Below are positions 1-11,225 of a stretch of DNA of 36,531 nt, piece after piece. The number at the start of each line of letters is the position of its first letter. Position 1 is the first letter of the stretch. The DNA comes from Nemertoderma westbladi (lineage: Eukaryota; Xenacoelomorpha; Nemertodermatida; Nemertodermatidae): contig JAUCBJ010000401.1 of the NCBI GenBank assembly GCA_032718475.1, forward strand, positions 1 to 36,531, written 5' to 3'. Below the pieces are notes generated by a model. It ran no database searches. It was not told the DNA's origin and was given only the letters and a program-made list of their open reading frames with translations. The position numbers were made by a program, and so were the translations under genes.

Positions 1-98
1 ATCTCTCAAAACCTGATTTTGTGATACAGTCGCACAATTTTAATTTGTATCTCATAACTGGGCCTCGTGCTGCGCGAAGGCCCCACGAACGTGTATTA
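1..98 (+). repeat. Dispersed repeat, copy 1 (inverted copy at 10.5 kb)
   Basis: The first ~98 bases match the reverse complement of about 10504-10605 with only scattered differences. The shared part includes a 'gattttgtgatacagtcgc' segment and a GC-rich hairpin, GGGCCT...AGGCCC, around 60-86. The repeat may extend beyond the window edge. No coding is visible. The family is not recognised; it could be a terminal repeat or a MITE-like sequence. Confidence 0.7.
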
Positions 99-349
99 CC
101 TTGAACCGCATTTTTCCTCAGACTGATTTCCCTTTCGAATGCGGAAAATATTCAGGTTGTTCCCTCACTAGAATTTATTTTAAAACATACCCTTTCATGT
201 ACCCATGAGTCTGAAATTTGTAGATTGACTGTATGTATTATGATATGAATTATAATTATTAATTATCATACATACAAATAAATAAGTAATAAGAAAGTGG
301 CCGTGATGGTTATAGATTGTATTATTAACTTCAGATTCATTCTAACTGA

Positions 350-480
350 ACATGCCCGATCTTAGTGGCTGCAAGCAAACCATGTGGTATATGTGAACAG
401 CTATCGGAATGATTACAGGGCTGATGTTCAACCTGGAAGTCACCAGTTCGACCCCACTGGAATGCAGATTCTTCTAACAT
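350..480 (+). repeat. Possible degenerate tRNA-derived SINE fragment
   Basis: A B-box-like 'agttcgacccc' lies near 448 on the plus strand and a weak A-box-like 'cttagtggctgcaagca' near 361. Their spacing (~80 nt) is longer than in a tRNA, so this is at best a degenerate SINE. The rest of 99-777 is AT-rich with no gene visible. Confidence 0.25.
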
Positions 481-777
481 GTTCCCAACGAAAATTCAAT
501 AATTAATTAGAGAAAGGGCAATAAGATTTATCATGTGACTTTCAGGTAAACTGAAATATATATAATCATAAATATATGGAATACTAATTTTAACATTTTA
601 ATGAATAATAAATAGGCAAATGTAATAAATAGTCAATCAGTGACAATAAATAAACCAACTCTTGTGTTGAACAATGAAATTATAGACTGACAACTTCAGT
701 TTGCCATCACCTCCTAATTCAGTTCTGAATTTCATTTTGGATTCAGCTTTCATTCAGTTTGGATTTCAGTTTTTTGT

Positions 778-2393
778 AGTTTTTAGTGTACCGATAAGTG
801 GTTGTTGGTATTTCCCTCAATAGTTTTTAGTGTACCGATAAGTGGTTGTTGGTATTTCCCTCAATAGTTTTTAGTGTACCGATAAGTGGTTGTTGGTATT
901 TCCCTCAATAGTTTTTAGTGTACCGATAAGTGGTTGTTGGTATTTCCCTCAATAGTTTTTAGTGTACCGATAAGTGGTTGTTGGTATTTCCCTCAATAGT
1001 TTTTAGTTGTACCGATAAGTGGTTGTTGGTATTTCCCTCAATAGAGTGTTTAGTGTACCGATAAGTGGTTGTTGGTATTTCCCTCAATAGTTTTTAGTGT
1101 ACCGATAAGTGGTTGTTGGTATTTCCCTCAATAGTTTTTAGTGTACCGATAAGTGGTTGTTGGTATTTCCCTCAATAGTTTTTAGTGTACCGATAAGTGG
1201 TTGCTGGTATTTCCCTCAATAGTTTTTAGTGTACCGATAAGTGGTTGTTGGTATTTCCCTCAATAGTTTTTAGTGTACCGATAAGTGGTTGTTGGTATTT
1301 CCCTCAATAGTTTTTAGTGTACCGATAAGTGGTTGTTGGTATTTCCCTCAATAGTTTTTAGTGTACCGATAAGTGGTTGTTGGTATTTCCCTCAATAGAG
1401 TGTTTAGTGTACCGATAAGTGGTTGTTGGTATTTCCCTCAATAGTTTTTAGTGTACCGATAAGTGGTTGTTGGTATTTCCCTCAATAGTTTTTAGTGTAC
1501 CGATAAGTGGTTGTTGGTATTTCCCTCAATAGTTTTTAGTGTACCGATAAGTGGTTGTTGGTATTTCCCTCAATAGTTTTTAGTGTACCGATAAGTGGTT
1601 GTTGGTATTTCCCTCAATAGTTTTTAGTGTACCGATAAGTGGTTGCTGGTATTTCCCTCAATAGTTTTTAGTGTACCGATAAGTGGTTGTTGGTATTTCC
1701 CTCAATAGTTTTTAGTGTACCGATAAGTGGTTGCTGGTATTTCCCTCAATAGAGTGTTTAGTGTACCGATAAGTGGTTGTTGGTATTTCCCTCAATAGTT
1801 TTTAGTGTACCGATAAGTGGTTGTTGGTATTTCCCTCAATAGTTTTTAGTGTACCGATAAGTGGTTGTTGGTATTTCCCTCAATAGTTTTTAGTGTACCG
1901 ATAAGTGGTTGCTGGTATTTCCCTCAATAGTTTTTAGTGTACCGATAAGTGGTTGTTGGTATTTCCCTCAATAGTTTTTAGTGTACCGATAAGTGGTTGC
2001 TGGTATTTCCCTCAATAGAGTGTTTAGTGTACCGATAAGTGGTTGTTGGTATTTCCCTCAATAGTTTTTAGTGTACCGATAAGTGGTTGTTGGTATTTCC
2101 CTCAATAGTTTTTAGTGTACCGATAAGTGGTTGTTGGTATTTCCCTCAATAGTTTTTAGTGTACCGATAAGTGGTTGTTGGTATTTCCCTCAATAGTTTT
2201 TAGTGTACCGATAAGTGGTTGTTGGTATTTCCCTCAATAGTTTTTAGTGTACCGATAAGTGGTTGCTAGTATTTCCCTCAATAGTTTTTAGTGTACCGAT
2301 AAGTGGTTGTTGGTATTTCCCTCAATAGTTTTTAGTGTACCGATAAGTGGTTGCTGGTATTTCCCTCAATAGTTTTTAGTGTACCGATAAGTG
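778..2393 (+). repeat. 44-bp minisatellite, ~37 units, with higher-order structure
   Basis: A nearly perfect tandem array with a 44-bp unit containing 'gtaccgataagtggttg' and 'gtatttccctcaatag'. A 46-bp variant ('atagagtgtttag' in place of 'atagtttttag') recurs at 1041, 1395, 1749 and 2015. This divides the array into blocks of 8, 8 and 6 units. A T-to-C variant (ttgctgg) is found mostly in the right half. The unit length is not a multiple of three and no long reading frame crosses the array. Confidence 0.97.
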
Positions 2394-3452
2394 AAGTTTC
2401 CATTTCTATTTGCCAAATAATTTAATTAACTTAATTTGAAGGTCCGGGAGGAACCAAAACCAAATTAATTTAAATAATAATAAGTATCAGCTATCGGAAC
2501 AAGACCTACAGCGGTACCTGTATTATCCAGCTACCTACTACTGCGGCACCAAAACAAATAGGAAACAATAAACAATCGTTATGAGGCAATTTGAAATAAT
2601 TTTGTGATCTAATAGAATTTAATAGCTGAGTAAATCTTGCTGTTAATGTATTAATGTGTATTACTCTCCACTCTCCGCAGTGACTCAAATATTTTCGGTG
2701 TATTACTGTATAAAGTACAATGTTGTTTATTCAGGAAAAAGTTTTATAAATTTGGGGATCAGCGATCATTTTATAAATTTATCCTAGTAAATGACGGAAC
2801 CAAACGAATTAAAATCATAACAATTATCCAGTAATCAGGAATCATAAACAATAATCAATTATATTAATAAGTGTCGGGGGGGGGGGGGGACTTGACCAGA
2901 CCATTGACCAAAACATTAAACCAAGCTCGGTACGCCTTCAGCAATTAGCAACAAAACTGAGTCAATGGCGCAAAATGACCGCAAACACAAAATAAATTTT
3001 AGTGGGTTTGAAAAATTAACTAAATTTAATTAAAAACGGAAAGGAGCAGGTTACAGAGGCTGTGTTTTCTAACCAAAACAATAAACTATCATTATTTCAC
3101 TTCCGGCCAATGTGCGCCACTATCTGAAAAAAACGACATAGGCTATTACAGATGAAGGTTCAACATTCTATAAAGTGAAGAACTGATCCCCAAACCGATC
3201 CCTTTATCGTCTCCACATTCGGGGCCCCAATATTCCCAAACCTATTACAGATTGCTAACAGTTCGACTGAATGGAAGGTCAAAATCCAAAGGGAAACCAA
3301 ATCCATGTTGTTTATAATTAGAAACTGTATCTTCCCTAGTCCCTCACCCTTACGCTTATATCCAACCAGTGAACCAGACCCATATCGCACCACAAGTATA
3401 TCTCAAGGTAGAAGTTAACCCAGCAGTATAAGTTTAAGTATCGGTTGCTACG
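2394..3452. other. Non-coding; likely 3' UTR side of coatomer gamma
   Basis: No gene is seen. On the minus strand, candidate polyadenylation signals for the coatomer gene are ATTAAA (complement of 3025-3030) and AATAAA (complement of 2726-2731), about 425 and 725 nt past the stop. A run of 14 G lies at 2876-2889. Short open frames here have no coding character. Confidence 0.5.
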
Positions 3453-4502
3453 TCACCCGATACTCCCGGCTATGATAGCGCTAACAGCTGGCTCGGTGCT
3501 CCTCACCGTTATCTGCATGGTGACGCCGTCCGACAGGGCCAACTTGGCCCTCATCATCACGTCGACACCGCCCCGGAACTGGCCGGCCAATAGGAGAGTG
3601 TGGGAGGAGCGACCTTCGGGCACCTTATCCGTCCGCTCGCACGGCTGCATCCCGAGGAAGCTAACGATGTTCTTAACCGCCTCGGTTAAACTCTTTACGT
3701 GACCGATAACGTAGGTGTCCTCGCACTCGTTCCGCTCGCCCAGCTGCTCCCACGCGCCCAGGAAGTGGGGCTTCGTCGCGCGCTGCATGTGGTCGTAGAT
3801 CCCGAGGAAGACGTCGTCGAGCGGGTACTCGTCGTTGTAACCGTCGTCGTCGGGCTCCCCCGTGGTCGGATCGCAGTCCCGAACGAGGAACTTCAGGGTG
3901 CACGTGAAGGTGGCGGTGAACTCGCTCTCGGAGATCGCGAGGATCGTGTAGGTACTCGCGGGTTTGTTGTACGAGAGAACCGGACAGGCGACGACCCCGA
4001 GGACACGCCAACCTTCTTCCTCTGTGTCAACCGCTACGGTAACATTCTCCAGCATTTGATCGTTTAGGGTGTTGGTGCAGTCGAACTGCAGCACCACGTG
4101 CTGCTTGTAGGTGTGTTTAACGCACTGCACCGTGTACTCGGTCTCCGCCTCGGTCAGCTGACTCCGCTCCGAGCTCTTAAACAGCGGGCCCAACCCCGAG
4201 AGGCCGGGGACCCCCGCCAGCTGCTCGGCGTAGACGTCCTGCTGGGTGGCCACCACCTGGGCCTCCGATCCCCCGGCCGCGGGTACAGCCCCGGGCGCCG
4301 GCGCCGCGGGTTCGCGGGTCTCCACCGCTATGGGGACGGTCCGCATATCGAAGGGTTTGTCTCCCGGCTCCAGTGTGTACGCGTGCAGCGCCCGTTCCAA
4401 CCCGACTATAGAGACGTTCAGACTCCCCAGTATAATCTGGTTGTACAGACTCGGGTTGTCCTTGTTGAGGATGTTGTAATAGGTTGTCGCTCTGTCCCTC
4501 AC
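3453..4502 (-). CDS. COPG: Coatomer gamma, coding exon 3 (trunk end, hinge, appendage)
   Basis: This exon encodes 349 residues plus a TGA stop (3453-3455). It starts with [12 protein letters not shown] after the acceptor TTACAG. Roughly its first 60 residues finish the trunk. The next ~50 are an Ala/Pro/Gly-rich hinge ([13 protein letters not shown]). From GLGPLFKSS onward it is the appendage, which in the family forms a platform that binds ArfGAP2. The exon is more GC-rich than its surroundings. Confidence 0.95.
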   Translation of the reverse strand: MRDRATTYYNILNKDNPSLYNQIILGSLNVSIVGLERALHAYTLEPGDKPFDMRTVPIAVETREPAAPAPGAVPAAGGSEAQVVATQQDVYAEQLAGVPGLSGLGPLFKSSERSQLTEAETEYTVQCVKHTYKQHVVLQFDCTNTLNDQMLENVTVAVDTEEEGWRVLGVVACPVLSYNKPASTYTILAISESEFTATFTCTLKFLVRDCDPTTGEPDDDGYNDEYPLDDVFLGIYDHMQRATKPHFLGAWEQLGERNECEDTYVIGHVKSLTEAVKNIVSFLGMQPCERTDKVPEGRSSHTLLLAGQFRGGVDVMMRAKLALSDGVTMQITVRSTEPAVSAIIAGSIG

Positions 4503-7376
4503 CTGTAATTAGACATCACATGAATGAAACCATTAGATATAATTATAATAACCAGCTCTCATCTTCTACTTTCGCCTCCTTTTACACAAACGTTTTATTT
4601 GATTTTATTAAGTGCCAGTACCATGGCTTTATTCAATAAATATATTTATAATGATTTTAAAGACTTTGCTAATTAACACCGGTTTGCATTAATTGCTGCC
4701 ATATATATTTTGGTTTTGTAATAAATTTCTGCTATTTTAAAATGAATGAGTTACATGAAAACATTGCAAGTAAAACTATAAAGGCAATGAGTTGGTTGTT
4801 ATAAGGAAATACGTCACTGGAACAACTTTGGCACATTATTCATAAAAAAAAAAAAAAAAAAACATCATTCATTGACGTTATCGTAAAGATAATAAGAACA
4901 TTTTACAACTGTGGCGCGGGTCTTAGTTAATAAAAACATCCTGGAACACAACTTATCGAAATTCGTATTGGTTTTGCATATTATAATACTGTAATCGGCC
5001 TGCTGCATTGAAACTGCACATTGATATGCCGGCTTAACAAAAACATTTAGTCACCACCATGCAATCCACAATTGGTATACTGATACTCCAATGCTCCAGC
5101 ATTAAGAATGCTACGCCGGCTTAATATATAATTTGCATATTATAGTCAATATATGTATTCAGATTAAAATAACTAATTAATTCCATGAAGCTCCAATAGA
5201 ATACAACCGGAATAACAGTAACCTTATGTAATCTAATGAAATATAAAGGAAAATAAATACTTTTTAACTTTTAGAGTAAAAAGAGATATAAACATAAACA
5301 ACAATTCAATTAACTTACAATAGTGTAAGAAATCGAAGTTTACGAATTCGTAATTATATAAACTCTAATTCTAATATACTATTGTAAAGCAATAGAAAAT
5401 AAATAATAAAGTAAGTAAAGTAACAATAAAGTAAGTCCGTGATAAGTAAAACAGGTAGAGTAAGTCAGTTGGCAATAATCGCGTATAAAATTAAAAAGAT
5501 AAGTTATTAAAATTAAATAATAATTATGACTATGAGATCGGATTACCTCGTCGTCCTGATCCAACATGGAGCGAGACAGGAGCACCAGTATACTGGGGCG
5601 CAACTCCTCGCAATGCGCGCCGAAGCGCGCCAACGCAGCCACAGCGGCGGCGCGGACCGCGGCGTTCTCCAGGATGACGCGGTTGTAGATGAACCGGATG
5701 TACCGGGAGGGTTGGCTCGTCTTGGGGCCCTCGCGCCCGAGGATGTGCAGCACCTTGGTGGACAACGTCGTGTGCTCGCAATCCTCTATGAACTCGCAGA
5801 GATGGGCCAACGCGACGTCCTTGGCGTCCGGGTTGTCCTCTATGATGGTTATCATGGTGTCTACGATCGCTCTCTTGTACTCAAATCCGCCTTCTTCCCG
5901 CAACATCGAGGCCAGAAAGTTCATTAAAACGGCGTGTTTCTTCGGGAATTTAATACACAAAGATTGAATCGATTGAACAACGACGACTTTAAACTCATCC
6001 GATAAATCCGCCATGAAACTCGTGATCTGTTTCATCAACCTGTCAATGGATCCTTCGCTCCCGGTTTTTAGTAGCGTGGTGATGGCCAGCGTGGCGATAC
6101 TACGGTTGCTATCCGTGATTAGGTTCTCCAGGTCTAGGTTGCACGCGGTAACCGCCGCAGGGTGACTCATGGCTACTTTGTTGAGCGTGCGAACCGCGGC
6201 GAATCTCAGCGTTGGTTTCGGTGAGCTGCAGAACAGCTGAAGGACGGACACCGCCGGCGCCAGCTCCTTACCCGTCACTCGCGGCATGTTGACGATGGCG
6301 TGTGCGGCCTCATAGATTACCATCTCGTTCTTGTGACGGAGACACGACTCGATGTATTCGAACAGAGTGGAATTGCGATCGCCATCGTCGTCTTGCAATA
6401 CCTAAACAATACGAATAGGTGGAATTGTATAATAATTGTTAATGTCGATTTTTATTTAATTTCAAGTTTTACGACGTAAAGTAGTTTATTGTTTAAGAGG
6501 ATGTCACATCATTCACAAGTCACAATAGATACCAAAAAATTTGTTATAAATACCAAAATAACTGGTGAATTTTTAGCGATATTTTTAATATAATATTTTA
6601 TTACACTCTAATTACAACTACCGGTATTGCTTATAATTAAATAGATAAACCTTGAAGGCGATGCGAATGAGAAGACAGCAGGCGTGGGGACTCCGTACTT
6701 GGTGGCGGTGGGACAACTTTGTGGCGAGCTTAGAGACGGCGAGGCGATCCGAACCCCGGATGTGATAGATCAAACCGAGAGCGTGGTACTGAACCATGTA
6801 GTTATCGGAGTTGACAGCCTCCTGGGCCTCGTTGATCCAACGTTTAACCAGATCGGGGTTGGTCTGGGCCAGCTGCAACGCCGACGATATAGCTGAACTA
6901 GCGACACCCGCGTTCTTATCCACTATGGATTGCTTCATATAGCGTTCGATGGATTGTACCATGGATGCGTCAGTGATCCGACAAAGAGCTCGAATTGCAG
7001 GACCTCGGAAACTATCTTCCTTTCCAGTCATGTCCTTGGTCAAACTGCTGGTGACAATGATGACATCCTCGGATATGTTGGCCATCTCCTTGATGGCTAG
7101 GTATACCATTCGACGTAGAGTTATATCCTTGCTTTGGAAGAGCTTAGTCATTGCAAAGAAGGCCTCGGTAGCTTCGGTTGTTCCTATCTTCTCGCCTTGG
7201 TTGATCATGTACAGTATCTTTGTAAGAGTGTTGCAGCATCGCTTTGGATTTATTGGGGTTTCATTGAATGTTCGCGCTTCCTGTAGGACCGAACTCTTTT
7301 CCATGTTCTGAAAAGGATTCCCACCAGACTCTTCATTTTTATCTTTGTCCTTTCTTGCCATTGGAAGAATATTCAT
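3453..7376 (-). CDS. COPG: Coatomer subunit gamma (gamma-COP), complete, 3 coding exons
   Basis: Gamma-COP is the adaptin-like large subunit of the F-subcomplex of the COPI coat. It acts with ARF1 on Golgi membranes to form retrograde Golgi-to-ER vesicles. The gene is join(7376..6651, 6401..5547, 4502..3453) on the minus strand, giving 876 residues against 874 in human COPG1. Both introns are GT-AG and phase 0. Residues 1 to ~540 form the HEAT-like adaptin N-terminal trunk, then comes an Ala/Pro-rich hinge (~580-610), then the appendage (from ~625 to the end), which contains [17 protein letters not shown] and [16 protein letters not shown], both strongly family-like. The first ATG (7376) follows an in-frame TAA 24 nt upstream. 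A second ATG at 7361 gives [14 protein letters not shown], which fits the usual family N-terminus better. No frameshift or stop is seen. Having only two coding introns is unusually few for an animal gene of this size. I cannot tell whether this is COPG1- or COPG2-type. Confidence 0.96.
4503..5546 (-). other. Coatomer gamma intron 2 (1044 bp)
   Basis: An AT-rich intron bounded by GTAATC on the exon 2 side and TTACAG on the exon 3 side, phase 0. It contains a 19-bp A tract at 4844-4862. No nested gene or recognisable transposon is seen. Confidence 0.9.
5547..6401 (-). CDS. COPG: Coatomer gamma, coding exon 2
   Basis: This exon encodes 285 residues of the adaptin trunk, starting at VLQDDDGDR after the acceptor TTTAG (6402-6403 hold the AG). 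Family landmarks are [55 protein letters not shown] and [14 protein letters not shown]. It ends in ...QDDE followed by the donor GTAATC. Intron 1 is only 249 bp (6402-6650). Confidence 0.95.
6651..7376 (-). CDS. COPG: Coatomer gamma, coding exon 1
   Basis: This exon encodes 242 residues: the charged N-terminus, then the start of the adaptin trunk with landmarks [49 protein letters not shown] and [14 protein letters not shown]. It ends at AAG followed by the donor GTTTAT (6650-6645). Translation past the donor soon loses similarity and hits a stop. A non-coding first exon upstream cannot be excluded. Confidence 0.95.
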
Positions 7377-8469
7377 TGTGAATGGTAGAATTGTGCGTTA
7401 TGGTCTATGGACAGAGCCAGGCAAAATATGTAGATCTAATTTCTAATTAATTAATCAATCTAAGGTCTAATTTAGAAAAGGTTTGCACATAATTTGAGCA
7501 AAATCCATGCACAGTAAACGCTCAACTTCAGGGTGTTTGAGCTACCTCTAAATATATATCATATGTGCTCAAATTGTACTCAAGGTGTTTTTTATCAGAA
7601 GAAAGGACTTGGGGGGGGGGGGGGGGGGTCAGAGGAGAATTTCCACAACTTTTAAATTATACATTGAAATAAGTACCACCCTAATGCACACACTGCTGCA
7701 CTGAAAAGTTATTGCAACTTTAGTGTCTACAAGACGAATGCCAAAACGGAACTCAAAATCCAATATTGGTTTAGGGGGCCTATGTCAGTATGTACTGTAG
7801 TTAAGCGGCTCTCTAGTTACTGAGCAGCTGAGTTAGGTAATAAATATTCGAGAACACTAATTATTTAACATTGAGCAAGGCAGCATCAGGTGTTGAATAG
7901 TACAATAATTGGAATCGCAGTAACGATTGAAGCAATATAGTAAATATATAGCAAATTTTCGGTATACCATTGTGGCTGCCGGACTAGAAGGCAGCATCAG
8001 GCTGTCAGGCTTCAGGAGTTGAATAGTACAATAATTAGAATCGCAGTAACTATGGAAGCTATATACTGACAAAGAAAGCCTACAATAAAGTTATCAGGTT
8101 ATTTACATGTACAGATATACCGGTACTTAGACTTACAGACTTAGCCAACTATCGCATCGTGATTAGGCCGAAGTCTTTGGCTTGTGAAATACAAAAAAGT
8201 CAAAAAGACTTAAAAGTCAAAGTTAAAACATTCCTCTAGTACAACTAAATCGACCGTTGTGGTTCCAATCCAATGAAACCAAAACGAGTCACAAAGCGAA
8301 AGCACCACACCACCACTAAACTAATGGGGTATTTTTATACCCCATCTTACCTAATCTAACTAAGTTGTTTTCAAATTAAGGGGCCATAACATTTTTCATA
8401 AACAAAATTTTATAGGTTTGACCCACACAATCGGTACCGTAGATTACATGTTTTTTGGAAGATACTACA
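7377..8469. other. Intergenic, upstream of coatomer gamma
   Basis: The stretch presumably holds the coatomer 5' UTR and promoter, but no clear TATA or initiator can be assigned. It has an 18-bp G tract (7611-7628), a dispersed repeat (entered separately), and a local near-duplication: a 'gaatagtacaataattgga'-like segment with 'atcgcagtaac' occurs near 7895 and again near 8019. Confidence 0.6.
7697..7858 (-). repeat. Dispersed repeat, copy A (inverted copy at 36.3-36.44 kb)
   Basis: It shares 'agttattgcaactttagtg', 'ccaatattggttta', 'gcggctctctagttac' and 'taaatattcgagaaca', in the same order, with the reverse complement of ~36308-36440. This copy has about 20 extra bases after the 'ccaatattggttta' block. 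The family is not recognised; the strand is relative to copy B only. Confidence 0.75.
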
Positions 8470-9488
8470 CAGTACTATGAAGCTGGGGTCCGACGAATTT
8501 GTACAAAAAAGTACAAAAAAATACAAAATAGTACAATATAGTACAAAAGAATACAAAAGAGTACAATAAAGTGCAAAAATAGTACAAAAGAGTGCAAAAA
8601 TAGTACAAAAGAGTACAAACGAGTGAGAAACGCTTGCAAAACGTGTATCCAAGTGTAGTTCAAATCATTTAGAGGGGCGCACGCGCACATGATGTGCAAA
8701 ATAAAACAAAGCATTGTCGGATTGTGGAGCGAGCCATGCATTGAACGGGGGCTGATCACCTGATCTAGATGTCTAGCAGTCAGAGAGTAGGCCCCTATTA
8801 CAATCAATCTTATGAGTTTTAATGCAGCCTTTTGTGTTCAAAAAACGCAAAAAAACGGACCCAAGCCCGCAAAATCGCAGATGGAGAACTCAATAAAGTT
8901 GCAGATAGAGGCGTACCCGTATATCTGTACATACAGACATACATAGCCTACATAATGTAGCATACAGTCTATCCTTCAGTCCTTCAGTATATGGGCTACT
9001 TTAAGACTATGACAGTATGACCTAAATTTTGAATCTCAGTCTGTCAGTTATAGGAGTTTTATCTACCCACTGCATAGTATTGCATTATAATGTATTATAC
9101 AAACTGTCAGACTATAGCCTATTTCTACTTGTAACTGTAAGCCAGTCAAAATCTACATGAATCAAAGTTCTGTCAATCATTTCATACTGACCACAGAACC
9201 AAGGCCGCTAGTCTGCTAGTGATTGACACTGTAGCGGCGCATATTTCGGTCCCATTGCATTTTCTTACAATTAATTATATTTATATACAAGTGTAGTGTA
9301 GTGTAGACTACACTGGTATACACGTTTTGTATGCGTTTCTCTGTTTCTCACTCGTTTTTACTCTTTTGTACTATTTGTGCACTCTTTTGTACTATTTTTG
9401 CACTTTATTCCTACTCTTTTGTACTATATTGTACTATTTTGTACTTCTTTGTACTTTTTTGTACAGATTCGTCGTCGGTACAGTACTG
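8470..9488. mobile_element. Foldback-type element with ~185-bp terminal inverted repeats
   Basis: The left arm (8470-8658) and right arm (9308-9488) are inverted copies of each other. Both carry a run of 10-11-bp degenerate repeats of the type 'agtacaaaaga'. On the inner side both have 'gagaaacgc' and 'aaaacgtgtat', ending at 'gtgtag'. On the outer side both have 'cgacgaat.tgtac' and 'cagtact'. The ~650-bp middle has no transposase. This is most simply a non-autonomous DNA transposon; no target-site duplication was assigned. Short ORFs in the arms are by-products of the repeat. Confidence 0.8.
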
Positions 9489-10067
9489 CAGTAGGCAGTA
9501 GGGTAGAGTGAAAAAATTTTTTTTCTTTATTTTTAAGGGAAGCACTAGGCCCTATTTTTCTCATGCCAAACTGCCAAATCGGTCTAAACTAACTTTGCAA
9601 AAAAAAAATTTGTTTTCATAAAATTCTAAGCGGGCCTCACGAAACTTGAAAATTTCAAATTTTTGGGAAGGCAATGCCAGTTTTGAAAATCCCCGATTTT
9701 TTGTATTTTTTATAAAAGTTAAGGAAGATGCAAATACAGTCTGACAGTACCGTAGGCCTATATAATGCTGTAATGTCAAATAGGTTGGAAACAAACACAA
9801 AATGTGAAATTGTGATTTTTATATAAATCTACCCCAGCCCAGGCCCAGCCTCATGCCTCATGGCCTTTAAAATTTTGCAAAATTTCACCCCAAAAATACA
9901 GCATTCCTACATATTCTAAATATGTACCGTAATTCAGCATACATATTCTAAATGTTGAACAGTTAAAGTGCAGATTAAGACAGCAAGAGGGCCACATTTA
10001 GGTCCTGCCTACAGAGATACTGTCAGACTGTAGTGAAGTGGCATGCTAGCAGCGGGGATGCAAGATA

Positions 10068-10100
<33 letters not shown>

Positions 10101-10503
10101 ACCCATAGTCAAAAATTGCACATATGAAATTTATTTCAAATAAAATAGATCATTAGATAAAAATATATACAGTAAGTAGTGGGGGAGGAGACTAACCAGG
10201 CCCGTGCACTTACGGTTAGCCATTCCATTATTTAACCCATCACACATGATTTTTTAGTCAGTTCGGTTTTCTGGTATTAATGGTATCCTTAATAGTAAAT
10301 ACCGCAACATCTGCACTTCAACTGTCAACATTTAGCAGATGAAAATGATCTAACACTAACAATACTGTAATAATACCAGAATACAGCAAAACTGGTAGGC
10401 CTACTACTGGCAGACTGGCTAACCAGTAAAACAAGGATATTGCTGAACTGTATGCTGATTGATTTCTTCTTTCACCTAGTATTACTGTATTAGCAGCATA
10501 TCA
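9489..10503. other. Intergenic, no gene seen
   Basis: AT-rich sequence with an (att)n microsatellite at 10067-10099. An open frame of 79 codons on the minus strand (9561-9800) has no recognisable domain and a low-complexity look, so I do not call it a gene. Confidence 0.5.
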
Positions 10504-10605
10504 AGCAAACACGTTCGTGGGGCCTTCGCGCAGCACGAGGCCCAGTTATGTGATACAAATTAAAACTGAGCGACTGTATCACAAAATCAGTATTTGAGAA
10601 ATTTA
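10504..10605 (-). repeat. Dispersed repeat, copy 2 (inverted relative to window start)
   Basis: The reverse complement of this stretch matches bases 1-98, including the GGGCCT...AGGCCC hairpin and 'ccccacgaacgtgt'. The two copies enclose about 10.4 kb that includes the whole coatomer gamma gene. Confidence 0.7.
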
Positions 10606-10666
10606 CCCACACTACCAATCAATTAAAGAAAGGGGTACAGTACGTGTTCAGCCCTTTTATTCTGCA

Positions 10667-10683
10667 CCCCCCCCCCCCCCCCC
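10667..10683 (+). repeat. Poly-C tract (17 bp)
   Basis: A homopolymer run of C followed by 'acccttcccaccc'. Length in assemblies is unreliable for such tracts. Confidence 0.9.
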
Positions 10684-10759
10684 ACCCTTCCCACCCACCA
10701 ATACATAACCGCGACATCTACCACCCACGGAAGGGTAGCATGAACTTATTTCCAATCGC

Positions 10760-11225
10760 ACGTTCAATATGCAAAGCCAGGTGGTTTATAGGAATATAAT
10801 AAACGCAGTACTCGTATTCATTATAAGCCTCGTTGCGTTCGTCATGTTTTGAATTTAAATATATTTCTTAAACGCAGGCTAGGACAATCTTTATAATAAT
10901 AATAACTAGGGATGCGATCAATGTGTGAAGCCAGGTGGTTTATATAATAATATAGTAAACGCAGTACTCGTCTTTTTTATAAGCCTCGTTGTGCTCGTCC
11001 TGTTTTGTATTGAAATATATTTCCTAAACGCAGACTGACGATCTTTATAACTACCGATGCGTTCAATAGGCGCAGCCATCGCAGGTATGGTTTATAGGAA
11101 TATAGTCTACGCAGTACTCGTCTTCATTATATGCCTCATTGCGCTCGTCGCTCGTCTTGTGTTGTCATAAAATATTTTTCCTAAACGCAGACTGACGACC
11201 TTTATACAGTTATAACTATGCGAAG
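10760..11225 (+). repeat. Diverged tandem triplication, ~145-150 bp unit
   Basis: Three successive copies begin near 10760, 10914 and 11057. Each runs in the same order: 'gcgttcaat'-like, 'agccaggtggtttata'-like, 'aaacgcagtactcgt', 'ttataagcctcgttg', 'aaatatatttcctaaacgcag' and 'actgacgatctttata'. The copies differ at many positions, so the duplication is old. It has no open reading frame and is not recognised. Confidence 0.85.

Noticed and set aside
778-2393. CRISPR-like regular repetition
   Set aside because: Units are directly adjacent with no variable spacers, and the context is a eukaryotic genome; it is a minisatellite.
3445-4508. Plus-strand and alternative minus ORFs of 77-136 codons over the coatomer exon 3
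   Set aside because: Shadows of a GC-rich coding exon; the minus frame with coatomer motifs is the real one.
8410-8807. 80- and 110-codon Cys/Leu/Phe-rich ORFs on the minus strand
   Set aside because: They are translations of the 'gtacaaaa' subrepeats in the left arm of the foldback element.
9561-9800. A 79-codon minus-strand ORF as a gene
   Set aside because: Low-complexity Lys/Phe-rich sequence in AT-rich DNA; no recognisable motif.
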